A DNA stretch of 41,895 nt from an uncultured SAR86 cluster bacterium (GTDB lineage Bacteria > Pseudomonadota > Gammaproteobacteria > Magnimaribacterales > Magnimaribacteraceae): assembly GCA_938075195.1 (NCBI GenBank), contig CALJGK010000054.1, positions 1-41,895 of the forward strand. The letters run 5' to 3'. Below, piece after piece: positions 1 through 9,218 of this stretch (positions are counted from its first letter, which is position 1; every line of letters begins with the position of its first letter). Made by a program: the position numbers and the translations under genes. The notes beneath the pieces are model-generated. The model ran no database searches, was not told the DNA's origin, and saw nothing but the letters and a program-made list of their open reading frames with translations.

Positions 1-339
1 GATTTCTCCAGACAGCGGACCAAAGTCCCAGTATTTTTCATTAGCAGGAACAACATCACTGTGATGAAGTAAAATTAACGCAGGCTTATCTCCACCTTTT
101 AATCTTGCCCAAATATTTCCTCTACCCGGTGCACTTTCAGCCGATCTATATTCTATTCCTTCTTGTTCAAAGATATTTGCAATGTATTCAACTGCGCGTG
201 ATTCATTACCTGGAGGATTGATGGTATCAACTTGTAAGTATTCTTGTAGCCACTGAACTGCCTCTGTCTCTAAGGTTTCATTAGCCAAACTGAAAGGCAT
301 ATTCAAGGACACCGCCAATGCTATTAATAATTTATTCAT
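1..339 (-). CDS. M20 family metallopeptidase, N-terminal part (gene continues past window start)
   Basis: Manual reverse-strand translation gives MNKLLIALAVSLNMPFSLANETLETEAVQWLQEYLQVDTINPPGNESRAVEYIANIFEQEGIEYRS...GRGNIWARLKGGDKPALILLHHSDVVPANEKYW..: signal peptide plus the M20 'LLHHSDVVP' metal-site region. Begins 1 bp after the helicase stop. Confidence 0.85.
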   Translation of the reverse strand, partial: MNKLLIALAVSLNMPFSLANETLETEAVQWLQEYLQVDTINPPGNESRAVEYIANIFEQEGIEYRSAESAPGRGNIWARLKGGDKPALILLHHSDVVPANEKYWDFGPLSGEI

Positions 340-340
340 C

Positions 341-1624
341 TCAACTCTTTAAATAATTTTTATGAAAATCAACAATATCAGGATCAACAAGTGCATCAGA
401 GACCTTTAATTCTCTTTGCAAATGCAAAGAGTTTAAATTTTTACATCGACTGAGAGCTACGTAAGCCTGACCTGTTGCAAAAGCTCCTGACCCTAGGTCA
501 ACAGAGCAACTTTCTAAGGTTAGTCCTTGAGACTTATGAATTGTCACAGCCCAACCAAGCTTTATTGGAAATTGTTTAAAGGAAGACACCACCTCCTCCA
601 GTACCTCGTCTGAATCATCATCGTAAGTAAACTTTACTTTATTCCATTCTTCTCTTTCTACTTTATGAGTTTTATTATTAATCTTAATTTTTATATTCTT
701 TTTCTTTTTATCCAGGCATTCCGAAACGGTGCCTAGTGTGCCATTAACCCATCTACCTTCAGGATCATTTTTGATGAACATAACATTTGCACCCACCTTG
801 ATCTTAAGTTCCCTAGGAGCGGGTAAATCATTCTCATTTAAATCACCGGATTCTTTCGATTTTATTAATTCTTCCTGTCCTTCTATATGACTTAACTTGT
901 ATTCATTTAACTCTTCAGCTCTTCGCTTTCTGGAAGTAAGTGTCATGAAAAAATCAGATTCGAGTGTTGGATCAAAACAATTGGAGTTAATTTGATTGAT
1001 TGTATTTTCTAAGTCCCTACCCACTCTAATATTATTTAATAAATCACAGAATTTCTGATCTTCTTCTTGTCTAAATGATTCAGTTAGCTCAAAGAAATTG
1101 ACCTTATCCATATCTTTAAAGGAGTGTGCATCAAAGAAATATATAGAATCATATTTTTCATAAATGACCCGTTCTTCACTTTCCTTGATTATGGGTGGAA
1201 GCTGAAAGAGATCTCCACATGCAAGAACATGAACTCCCCCAAAAGGTTCTTGTGAATTTCTGTGGATTTGTAGAGATTGTGAGATAGCATCGAGCATAGG
1301 AGCTCTCACCATTGAAACTTCATCAATTATCAGGAGCTCTAGATTTTTAAGTAGCTTATTAAACCTTGGATCTTTAGATTTGGTGATGGCCGGAATCGTG
1401 TCAAAACCTATCCTAAAAGCTGAATTAATTGTTGTACCTCCAATATTCAATGCTGCAATGCCGGTAGGAGCGACAACCATTTTCTTTAAGGATAATTGGT
1501 TTTTTACTCTCTCTAAAAGTGTTGTTTTGCCTGTTCCAGCTGCACCTGTTAGAAATATAAATTGTTGATCTTCGTTTTCAGATAGAAGATCTATAATTTC
1601 ATCTTGAACTTTATCAAAAGACAT
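341..1624 (-). CDS. PIF1-like / RecD-like SF1B DNA helicase
   Basis: Walker A FLTGAAGTGKTT, VVAPTGIAALNIGGTTINSAF, DEVSM Walker B, GDLFQLPPI, and C-terminal TIHKSQGLT ... YVALSR motifs. Confidence 0.9.
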   Translation of the reverse strand: MSFDKVQDEIIDLLSENEDQQFIFLTGAAGTGKTTLLERVKNQLSLKKMVVAPTGIAALNIGGTTINSAFRIGFDTIPAITKSKDPRFNKLLKNLELLIIDEVSMVRAPMLDAISQSLQIHRNSQEPFGGVHVLACGDLFQLPPIIKESEERVIYEKYDSIYFFDAHSFKDMDKVNFFELTESFRQEEDQKFCDLLNNIRVGRDLENTINQINSNCFDPTLESDFFMTLTSRKRRAEELNEYKLSHIEGQEELIKSKESGDLNENDLPAPRELKIKVGANVMFIKNDPEGRWVNGTLGTVSECLDKKKKNIKIKINNKTHKVEREEWNKVKFTYDDDSDEVLEEVVSSFKQFPIKLGWAVTIHKSQGLTLESCSVDLGSGAFATGQAYVALSRCKNLNSLHLQRELKVSDALVDPDIVDFHKNYLKS

Positions 1625-1630
1625 ATTTTT

Positions 1631-2515
1631 TTAAGAATCTAATTTATCCATATTGTTAATAGCCCTTTCCATTTGTCTTTCCCGAGTAGAATACTCATTA
1701 ACTGACTTTTGAAGCGCATCAACTTTCTTCATTAAGTCTTCCGTGGAACCACCAAACTTTTCAAACTCTTTTTTTAGTCTGCCAAATTCACCCATAATCT
1801 CTCCAGCTCTCTCGTTTAAGGCTAAAGTTCTAAATCCCATATGAACACTAATAAGATAAGCGGCTAAAGAATTAGGTCCCATAATAAGAATTCTATAGTC
1901 ACGGAAAATTGATTCTCTTATATTATCTAATGAATCTATGATCTGCATCAAACTTTCACTCGGTATATACATCACTCCTAAATCAACAGTAATGCCGGTT
2001 TGCACATACTTTTCTTTTATATCAGACGCATCTTTAAGTACATGCCTTTTAATGTCATCTTTTGTTTTCTTGACTAACTTCTCATCTCCAACATCGCTTG
2101 CATTCAAGTAATTGTCAAAAAGAGCAGAAGGGAACTTCGCATCAATGGGTAAAACTAAATTTTCTGGTAGCTTAACAATAAACTCTACTCGTTTACCGCT
2201 ACCAGGTATGACTTCAGCATTACTTTCATATTGATTAGGATGAAAGATATCCTTGATTATGGATTCTAATGACCATTCTCCAAATTTTCCAGCAAGCGTG
2301 CCTCCAGACAAATATCGATTGAGTTTTGTTAATGGCTCATTGAAGGACTGAATGTCTTTTGACAGTTCTCTAATCGTAGACCCTTGTATTTCCATAGAGT
2401 TATCAATGCCCTTAAGAAAGTCATCTGATTCATGATTATCTTTTCCACCTTTAAAGGTATTGAATACCATTAAGGCTAAGATGATCAGTAATAAAACAAC
2501 GATTAGTGTATTCAC
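1631..2515 (-). CDS. rmuC: DNA recombination protein RmuC family
   Basis: N-terminal TM followed by RmuC core: GKFGEWSLESIIKDIFHPNQYESNAEVIPGSGKRVEFIVKLPENLVLPIDAKFP ... GVMYIPSE ... ILIMGPNSLAAYLISVHMGFRTLALNERAGEI. Confidence 0.9.
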   Translation of the reverse strand: MNTLIVVLLLIILALMVFNTFKGGKDNHESDDFLKGIDNSMEIQGSTIRELSKDIQSFNEPLTKLNRYLSGGTLAGKFGEWSLESIIKDIFHPNQYESNAEVIPGSGKRVEFIVKLPENLVLPIDAKFPSALFDNYLNASDVGDEKLVKKTKDDIKRHVLKDASDIKEKYVQTGITVDLGVMYIPSESLMQIIDSLDNIRESIFRDYRILIMGPNSLAAYLISVHMGFRTLALNERAGEIMGEFGRLKKEFEKFGGSTEDLMKKVDALQKSVNEYSTRERQMERAINNMDKLDS

Positions 2516-2550
2516 GGCTACAGACTAAGAGGAAGTACCCAAAAAATCAA

Positions 2551-3876
2551 TTAACTAGATATTTTTTGATAAGCACTTCTATATTTTGGTAAGGCAATTT
2601 TAAAAAATAATGCAGCCAAAGGAAGGACGATTGCACCTGTAATTGCTACCGCCATGCCTAACTTAGATTCATCCATGAGAACAAAGTCAGTAAAGAATGC
2701 CGTTATCTGAGGCCCTAGGCTCAAACCAAAAGCCATCATCAGAAAAGCATGTACTGCTGCCATCTGGCCTTTTACTTCATTACCTGAAATACCACTTATA
2801 GCCAGTAAGCCAATCGGTGCAAAAGAACTTATAAAGAATAGATAAATACCAATCAGTATCCAACTGATAAAGAGACTATCCACTAAAGGAGCTAAACAAA
2901 TAGCTGGAGTAGCAAACATACACGCATACATTCCAGTTCTAAGTGGAGCATCTGAATGTCCTTTCGATCGTAAATAATCAACAATGGTTCCAGAAGTAAT
3001 CGTTCCAAGGATAGAAGCTATTATTGTGATTGACCCCAAAGTGAACCCAACTTCCGTCAAGCTTAGACCATAGGTCCTGACCATCATTGAAGGAGCCCAG
3101 AAGGTGAAGGAATAAAAAATTAAAGCCATAAATATCAGACCACCAAACATAGGGAATAATGTGCTTTTATTCTTCAGTAAATGAGAAAAAATATTTATAG
3201 ATTCTGAATCTCTTGTTTCATATGCAGTTAAACCTAAACGCTTAGGTTCATGGAGCAAGAATGCTGCAATAGCTATTAATATTCCAGGTATACCTACCAC
3301 TAAAAAAGTAGCTTGCCAGGGCTTAAAGTAACCGATAAGTGGGATAGTAATACCTCCTATATCGGTAAGATAATCAATAAGATAACCCCCTCCTATTAAA
3401 GTAGTTCCTATACCTAGATACACCCCTGCGGTAATGATACCCATGGGCTTGCCTTGTTTATTTGGGGGAAAATAATCACTTACAAGTGACACACTCACAG
3501 GCGCCATAACGGCCTCACCGACAGCAACGCCAATTCGTGCACCAAACAATCGCCCAAAGCTATTAGCCAACCCAGCGAAGGTTGTCATTAAAGACCAAAC
3601 TAATATTCCAGAACCCAATACATTCACTCTCTTATATCTATCAACCGCATACCCAATCGGTAATGCCATGATGGCATAAAATATTGAGAAGGCAGCACCA
3701 CCCAATAAGGCTATCTGAGAGTCATTTAGATTAAAATCTTGCTTGATAGGTTCCACTAACATTGCAGGTATCTGACGATCTATAAAAGCGAACACTTGAG
3801 CTAAAGTCATCACTGCTACTGCTGAATAACCTGCCCTCTTTGAAGGGTACTTGGTTGTATCTAATTCGAATTTCAT
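2551..3876 (-). CDS. MFS transporter, spinster-like
   Basis: 441 aa polytopic protein with AFIDRQIPAMLVEPIKQDFNLNDSQIALLGGAAFSIFYAIMALPIGYAVDRYKR, typical of Spns-like MFS. Confidence 0.85.
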   Translation of the reverse strand: MKFELDTTKYPSKRAGYSAVAVMTLAQVFAFIDRQIPAMLVEPIKQDFNLNDSQIALLGGAAFSIFYAIMALPIGYAVDRYKRVNVLGSGILVWSLMTTFAGLANSFGRLFGARIGVAVGEAVMAPVSVSLVSDYFPPNKQGKPMGIITAGVYLGIGTTLIGGGYLIDYLTDIGGITIPLIGYFKPWQATFLVVGIPGILIAIAAFLLHEPKRLGLTAYETRDSESINIFSHLLKNKSTLFPMFGGLIFMALIFYSFTFWAPSMMVRTYGLSLTEVGFTLGSITIIASILGTITSGTIVDYLRSKGHSDAPLRTGMYACMFATPAICLAPLVDSLFISWILIGIYLFFISSFAPIGLLAISGISGNEVKGQMAAVHAFLMMAFGLSLGPQITAFFTDFVLMDESKLGMAVAITGAIVLPLAALFFKIALPKYRSAYQKISS

Positions 3877-5303
3877 GTTTCAACTTTTCCAGTTTCATAT
3901 CCTAGGTCTTTAAGATTGTCCTCATGAATAGACTTATTTATTTTATATTTAGATATAAAAAATAAAGAGATTGGGGCAATGATAAAAAGCAAGGCCGTAG
4001 AAAAGATTGCAAGAGAAGTCACAGCTTCTCTCTTATCTTCAAGGGAACCGTCCTCTCCAAATCCCACTAAAGATAGAAGCACTCCAGATAGCAATATGCC
4101 TACTCCACCCAAAATTTTTCCAGACAAGCCGTTCACAGATATGATTAATCCTTCTGACCGAGAGAGGGTATTCTTTTGATGATCCTCGACCACATCAGAA
4201 AACATAGAACTAAAGACAACACCATTTATCACTCTCACTCCTGCCATAAAAGAAGAATGAAGAGCCACTAGAATAAACAATAAGCTATAAATGCCAAGAC
4301 CAACTTCTGGAAGTATATTGGTAGCAAATTTAATATCTAAGATTCGCAAGATAGTAAGAGAAGGACCAATCGAAATCATAATACATGTTAAGACGAGGAC
4401 CGTTCTTTTCTTGTCCTTATTTTGTAAAAGTTTATTTGCACTTAATCCAGCAATCATTGCGCCTGGAATAGATAAAGCCAATATGAGTGTGAACTCATCA
4501 GGTAACCAAAGCCAAAAGTAATTAATCATATAAATACTAAAAACACTTGATAGAGAACCTACGATTCCAAATAAAGAGGTTCCAATGATTAAATTTCTCC
4601 AAGAATCATTTTTCCATAGCAGCAACAGCCCTTTAATGACACCCGTGTCTTTTGTTTGATCATCTATAGAGGTTTTTTCAAAGAGGGATTCGATATTTCG
4701 AAGCCTTAAAACAGAATAAAGACTGGTGATAAGAAATAGACTAACCACTATTAAAGATACAGCTTTATATCCGCTCTCTTGATTCCAATTATTTCCAAAA
4801 ATTATCGCTATCGAGCTATAGAATATTACCGTTCCGAGAATTCCAAAATTATTATCTCTGGCATGAAGTAGATTACGTTGCTCATAACCTTTTATCATTT
4901 CCACCCCAAGCGAAGCCTTCGGTATAAAGAACATAGTGCTGCTGATTCTCGTAATGATTATGAAAAGTAAAAGCTGAAAAAACAAAGCGAACTGACTATT
5001 TCCAAGTCGAGCATTAAAGAGTAAGAAAATACCCAATGCAAAACCAAAGAGGCCTAGGGCCATAAAAGGTATTCTTCTTCCAAAGCGTGAAGTTGTTCTA
5101 TCTGAAATACCGCCGATCATGGGATCGGTGAACGCATCTACAAACAAAGAAAGAGCGATGCCCAGTCCACACAAGAAAGGATCTAACCCTAGAACTTGGT
5201 TATAAAAATAGAGCAGGAACATTGAGAGGAAGGCCTCGGAAGCCCCTCCTCCAACACTGGCTATTGCCCATGAGTTAAGATATTTTTTTTGAAGTTCTTG
5301 CAT
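3873..5303 (-). CDS. MFS transporter, GPH (glycoside-pentoside-hexuronide):cation symporter-like family
   Basis: 476 aa polytopic protein with LSLFVDAFTDPMIGGISDRTTSRFGRRIPFMALG, the GPH family signature region. Confidence 0.8.
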   Translation of the reverse strand: MQELQKKYLNSWAIASVGGGASEAFLSMFLLYFYNQVLGLDPFLCGLGIALSLFVDAFTDPMIGGISDRTTSRFGRRIPFMALGLFGFALGIFLLFNARLGNSQFALFFQLLLFIIITRISSTMFFIPKASLGVEMIKGYEQRNLLHARDNNFGILGTVIFYSSIAIIFGNNWNQESGYKAVSLIVVSLFLITSLYSVLRLRNIESLFEKTSIDDQTKDTGVIKGLLLLWKNDSWRNLIIGTSLFGIVGSLSSVFSIYMINYFWLWLPDEFTLILALSIPGAMIAGLSANKLLQNKDKKRTVLVLTCIMISIGPSLTILRILDIKFATNILPEVGLGIYSLLFILVALHSSFMAGVRVINGVVFSSMFSDVVEDHQKNTLSRSEGLIISVNGLSGKILGGVGILLSGVLLSLVGFGEDGSLEDKREAVTSLAIFSTALLFIIAPISLFFISKYKINKSIHEDNLKDLGYETGKVET

Positions 5304-5350
5304 GTTATTAGACCATAATCATGCATCCTACCGAGAGAAATAACAAATAA

Positions 5351-5424
5351 TGGAGCGAGATACGAGAATTGAACTCGTCTCTCAACCTTGGCAAGGTCGC
5401 GTAATACCACTATACCAATCTCGC
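5351..5424 (-). tRNA. tRNA-Gly (anticodon GCC)
   Basis: Reverse complement GCGAGATTGGTATAGTGGTATTACGCGACCTTGCCAAGGTTGAGAGACGAGTTCAATTCTCGTATCTCGCTCCA folds as a cloverleaf: acceptor GCGAGAT/ATCTCGC, anticodon stem CGACC/GGTTG with loop TTGCCAA, T-arm ACGAG/CTCGT, encoded CCA. Confidence 0.96.
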
Positions 5425-5511
5425 TAAATTTATGCCCAGTCAGCTGCTAGGACGGTGCAAGTATACACGAAAGGTTTTTTAAAATTCTAGGTTCTTTTTT
5501 ACTTTTTGGGG

Positions 5512-6021
5512 CTAATCTGGTTTGTAAACCTCTTCAATTCCCAACCTAGCCTTTACTTCATCAACTTTTTTATTTGTCGCCACAATCTCATCTATCATTA
5601 GATTAAGAGTATCTTCTGTTTCTTTGTAATCGCGTCGCACAGAAAGACCCAGTCCTCCAATTAAAAAAGTTAAAAAGCCAAGCCCATAAGTAAATTCGTT
5701 TTCTGAATTATTCCAAAGCACCAAGCCAAAAATAGCTAAAAGAATTACAAATAGGATGGGCACTAAAACAGCTTGTCTATTATTACTGTGGAAACGATTC
5801 ACTTCATAAAAAGTATCATTTGCAGATTTCAGATCAATGATAGCCTCTACATCCTCCCTTACTTGATCCGACGAATAACCGCCTACATTATTCATATGCT
5901 CTAAAACATTTTTTATAACTTCTTTGTAATCAGAAGAATTGCTTCTTTCAGCAGGAGAAATACCTTTCTCTTTAAGCTTTTTAACTAGAGCTATCCTTTG
6001 TTTTTTATCTGTTGTGCTCAT
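5512..6021 (-). CDS. Hypothetical membrane protein (two predicted TM segments)
   Basis: 169 aa ORF; charged N-terminus, two hydrophobic stretches (VLVPILFVILLAIFGLVLW, YGLGFLTFLIGGLGLSV), charged C-terminus. No family recognised. Confidence 0.65.
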   Translation of the reverse strand: MSTTDKKQRIALVKKLKEKGISPAERSNSSDYKEVIKNVLEHMNNVGGYSSDQVREDVEAIIDLKSANDTFYEVNRFHSNNRQAVLVPILFVILLAIFGLVLWNNSENEFTYGLGFLTFLIGGLGLSVRRDYKETEDTLNLMIDEIVATNKKVDEVKARLGIEEVYKPD

Positions 6022-6043
6022 ATCTGTATTTTAAATTTCTTTG

Positions 6044-7549
6044 TTAAGAGTACATTTTGGCATAAATATCTCTGAGAATATTTTTTTGTACCTTGCCCAT
6101 GGCATTACGAGGCAATTCTTCTATTAAAATAATTTTCTTAGGGACTTTAAAGCCTGCAATCTGTGTCTTTAATGATGAGATCAACTCACTTTCTGTGATT
6201 TGTGACTGATCTTTTCTTACAATAACAGCGACCACCTTTTCTCCAAGATCATCATCTGGAAGACCGATAACCGCTGATTCGATAACTCCCTCTATTTCAT
6301 TGATGACCGATTCAACTTCTTTAGGATAAACATTTAAGCCTCCTGAAATGATCATATCCTTTGCTCGACCTACAATTGTTAAATAACCTTCTGCGTCTAT
6401 GAACCCCTTATCTCCGGTGCTAAAAAAGTTGTCTGTACCAAAATCTTCTTTGGTTTTTTCTGGTAAATTCCAATAACCTTTAAATACATTAGGCCCTTTG
6501 ACTTCGATATTACCAATATCATCAAGGCCAAGAATATTTTGACCATCATCGACAATCCTTAGAGCTTGACCCTTTAGACATACACCTACAGTCCCGGATT
6601 TTCTTTCGCCATTAACTGGGTTTGAAGAAATAATATTTGTTTCGGTCATTCCATATCTTTCTATGATTTCATGACCTGTTCGTAAATAAAATTCATCAAA
6701 AGTTTCTTCAAGCAATGGAGCAGACCCCGATATAAAAATTCTAATATTCTTCACCACTTCCTTGTTTAGTTTTTCATTAGAGAGCAGTCGAGTGTAGTAG
6801 GTAGGCACGCCCATCATTACAGTACAGTTAGGTAATGCATTCACCGCTTCATCTAGATTAAACGTATCTAACCACAGAACTTTAGAGCCAGAAAGAAACG
6901 CGCACCCTAAAGCTACAAATAGACCATGAACATGATAAATCGGAAGTGCATGCAGCAAACAATCATCAGATTTAAATTGCCAAGCTTCTTTTAAAGCATG
7001 AGCATTAGAACCTATATTTCCATGTGTGAGCATTATGCCTTTCGGTTTACCTGTTGTTCCAGATGAATAAAGCAATGCCGCTATCTGCTCATCAGGACAA
7101 TCTTGCACTTCATGATTACCTGAAACTTTTATATCGTGAATAGTTCCCTTCTGATTAGGTAAAAGTGTATAAATATTTGATGGCAACTGATCGATATCCA
7201 AAGAGGCTATCTTGTCCGAGACCTCTTGTTCACAAATGAACACAGAAGGCTTCGCATCATTTAAAAAGAATGAGAGCTCTTTCTCTTTGTAAGCCGTATT
7301 AAGAGGATGAAAAATAAGGTTGGATCTCAAACAGGCTAGATAAATAAATACGACCTCAGGTGATTTACTTACCTGAATAGACACCCTATCTCCAGCTTGC
7401 AAGCCTAATGCCTTGAAGCCATTAGCATATTTTTCTGATTGATCTAATAAATCTTGATAGGTAATAATTGAGCCTTCTATATGCTCAATAAAAACCTGAT
7501 TAAGATCTTCAGGAAAACCTTTACTGTAGCTTGAGAACAGGTTCCCCAC
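6044..7549 (-). CDS. AMP-dependent acyl-CoA synthetase, MatB (malonyl-CoA synthetase)-like
   Basis: ANL superfamily motifs: LLYSSGTTGKPKGIMLTHGN, IERYGMTETN, STGDKGFIDAEGYLTIVGRAKDMIISGGLNVYPKEVE, and C-terminal PRNAMGKVQKN. Overall closest to MatB from memory. Confidence 0.85.
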   Translation of the reverse strand: MGNLFSSYSKGFPEDLNQVFIEHIEGSIITYQDLLDQSEKYANGFKALGLQAGDRVSIQVSKSPEVVFIYLACLRSNLIFHPLNTAYKEKELSFFLNDAKPSVFICEQEVSDKIASLDIDQLPSNIYTLLPNQKGTIHDIKVSGNHEVQDCPDEQIAALLYSSGTTGKPKGIMLTHGNIGSNAHALKEAWQFKSDDCLLHALPIYHVHGLFVALGCAFLSGSKVLWLDTFNLDEAVNALPNCTVMMGVPTYYTRLLSNEKLNKEVVKNIRIFISGSAPLLEETFDEFYLRTGHEIIERYGMTETNIISSNPVNGERKSGTVGVCLKGQALRIVDDGQNILGLDDIGNIEVKGPNVFKGYWNLPEKTKEDFGTDNFFSTGDKGFIDAEGYLTIVGRAKDMIISGGLNVYPKEVESVINEIEGVIESAVIGLPDDDLGEKVVAVIVRKDQSQITESELISSLKTQIAGFKVPKKIILIEELPRNAMGKVQKNILRDIYAKMYS

Positions 7550-7557
7550 AATTGTCT

Positions 7558-8337
7558 TTATCGCGGGGATTGACCATCATCAATCTTGATACAAGTTCCA
7601 GTGACACATTCGGATGATGGAGAAACTAAAAATAACAATGTTGAGTCCATTTGTTCAGGAGTACATATTCTTTTTCTTGGGAGATTCTTACTGACATCCC
7701 CTATTCTCTCTAGCATTAGATCTGCCATCTCAGAATGAAATATCCCAGGAGCTATTGCATTGACATTGATATGATTCTTAGCCCACTCAACTGCCAAAGA
7801 TTCAGTCATTCTTACAATTGCTGATTTTGTAGTTGAATAAAGAACCGATGCTGAATTTGGGTTTATACTAAATGCTGCCATGGAGGCTATGTTAACCATC
7901 CTACCCGGTTGATTATTTTTGATAAGTCTTCGTGCAACCTCATTTGATAATGTATAAGGTCCAACTAAGTTAGTTTCGATAACACCATCAACGAGCTCAT
8001 CACTTTGCTTAATTGCCCATTGAGCATCAACCATTCCCGCATTATTGACAAGTGTGTCGATTAGACCAAATTGATTTTCGACCACATCGACTGCATTTCT
8101 TATACTGTCTCTATCTGTAACATCTAAAGGAATAACTGCGCATTCACCACCTTCACTTATTATTTCTTCCTCTAAGGCTTTAAGTTTCTCAACCCTTCTA
8201 GCCGCGATTGCAACCTTTGCTCCGCATTTAGCCAATACTTTAGAAAATCTGTAGCCAAGGCCAGACGAAGCGCCCGTAACTAAAGCGACTTGATCCTTAA
8301 GATCAACTGAAAAATTTGGTGTTTGAAATTCAGCCAT
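7558..8337 (-). CDS. SDR family NAD(P)-dependent oxidoreductase
   Basis: Classical SDR: VTGASSGLGYRFSKVLAK, NNAGM, catalytic S-YSTTK, NAIAPGIF. Confidence 0.92.
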   Translation of the reverse strand: MAEFQTPNFSVDLKDQVALVTGASSGLGYRFSKVLAKCGAKVAIAARRVEKLKALEEEIISEGGECAVIPLDVTDRDSIRNAVDVVENQFGLIDTLVNNAGMVDAQWAIKQSDELVDGVIETNLVGPYTLSNEVARRLIKNNQPGRMVNIASMAAFSINPNSASVLYSTTKSAIVRMTESLAVEWAKNHINVNAIAPGIFHSEMADLMLERIGDVSKNLPRKRICTPEQMDSTLLFLVSPSSECVTGTCIKIDDGQSPR

Positions 8338-8455
8338 TTTTATCTCCCCTGATAGTGTTTATTTTTTATAATTTATATGTAAATTATTCTTAAATCTACA
8401 TAGATTTTATTTTTAATATCATCCTGTATAATTTACAAAAACCATTTAAAAGGAA

Positions 8456-9028
8456 ATGAATAACAAACCAACTAGAGAAGAAGCAGAGGAAGCAGTAAAA
8501 GTTTTAATTTCTTGGGCGGGTGATGATCCCTCTCGAGAAGGTTTAATAGAAACTCCAAAGAGAGTTGTTAAATCTTATGAAGAATTTTATGAAGGATATG
8601 GACAAGATCCCGAAGAAATCCTCTCTAAAGTATTTGAAGAGATTGAAGGCTATGACGAAATCGTATTAGTCAAAGACATACCTCTTCTATCGCATTGTGA
8701 ACATCATATGGTTCCTATACTAGGCAAAGCTCATGTTGCGTATCTTCCAGACCAAAGGGTTGTCGGTTTAAGCAAGCTTGCAAGAGTTGTAGATTTATTT
8801 GGAAAAAGACTCCAAACTCAAGAAACTATGACAGCACAAATTGCCGATACTATTGATAGAGTCTTACAGCCCAATGGTGTTGCAGTAGTAATTGATGCAG
8901 AACATCAATGTATGAGCACAAGAGGCGTCAATAAAAAAGGAACCAGTACCGTCACAAGTAGAATGATTGGGGCTTTTAGAGACAATCCTAAATCACGTAT
9001 GGAGTTCATGACCCTTATTTCCACCTAA
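8456..9028 (+). CDS. folE: GTP cyclohydrolase I
   Basis: FolE motifs: [57 protein letters not shown] (Zn ligands Cys/His conserved). SD AAGGA just upstream. Confidence 0.96.
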   Translation: MNNKPTREEAEEAVKVLISWAGDDPSREGLIETPKRVVKSYEEFYEGYGQDPEEILSKVFEEIEGYDEIVLVKDIPLLSHCEHHMVPILGKAHVAYLPDQRVVGLSKLARVVDLFGKRLQTQETMTAQIADTIDRVLQPNGVAVVIDAEHQCMSTRGVNKKGTSTVTSRMIGAFRDNPKSRMEFMTLIST

Positions 9029-9218
9029 TGAAGCTTCTAGGCAATGTTTCTTAGTGTAATCGGCAAGTGAATTCTTTATTTCTATAGTCTAGATTATTGA
9101 AAATTAACCTAAAAAAGTAAAAGCTTTATGGAAAGAGGAATAGGAATATTTAAATAGCTTGTTTTTTCAGTGAAATTTCTAATAATTTAAATTAGTATCT
9201 AAGTAGGAGAAAATAATT

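Noticed and set aside
1380-1568. 62 aa plus-strand ORF over the helicase Walker A region
   Set aside because: Direct antisense of conserved helicase motifs.
9029-9218. 190 bp folE-BVMO spacer as a possible riboswitch or small RNA
   Set aside because: No convincing conserved stem-loop or terminator recognised by eye; only AT-rich sequence with an SD before the BVMO.
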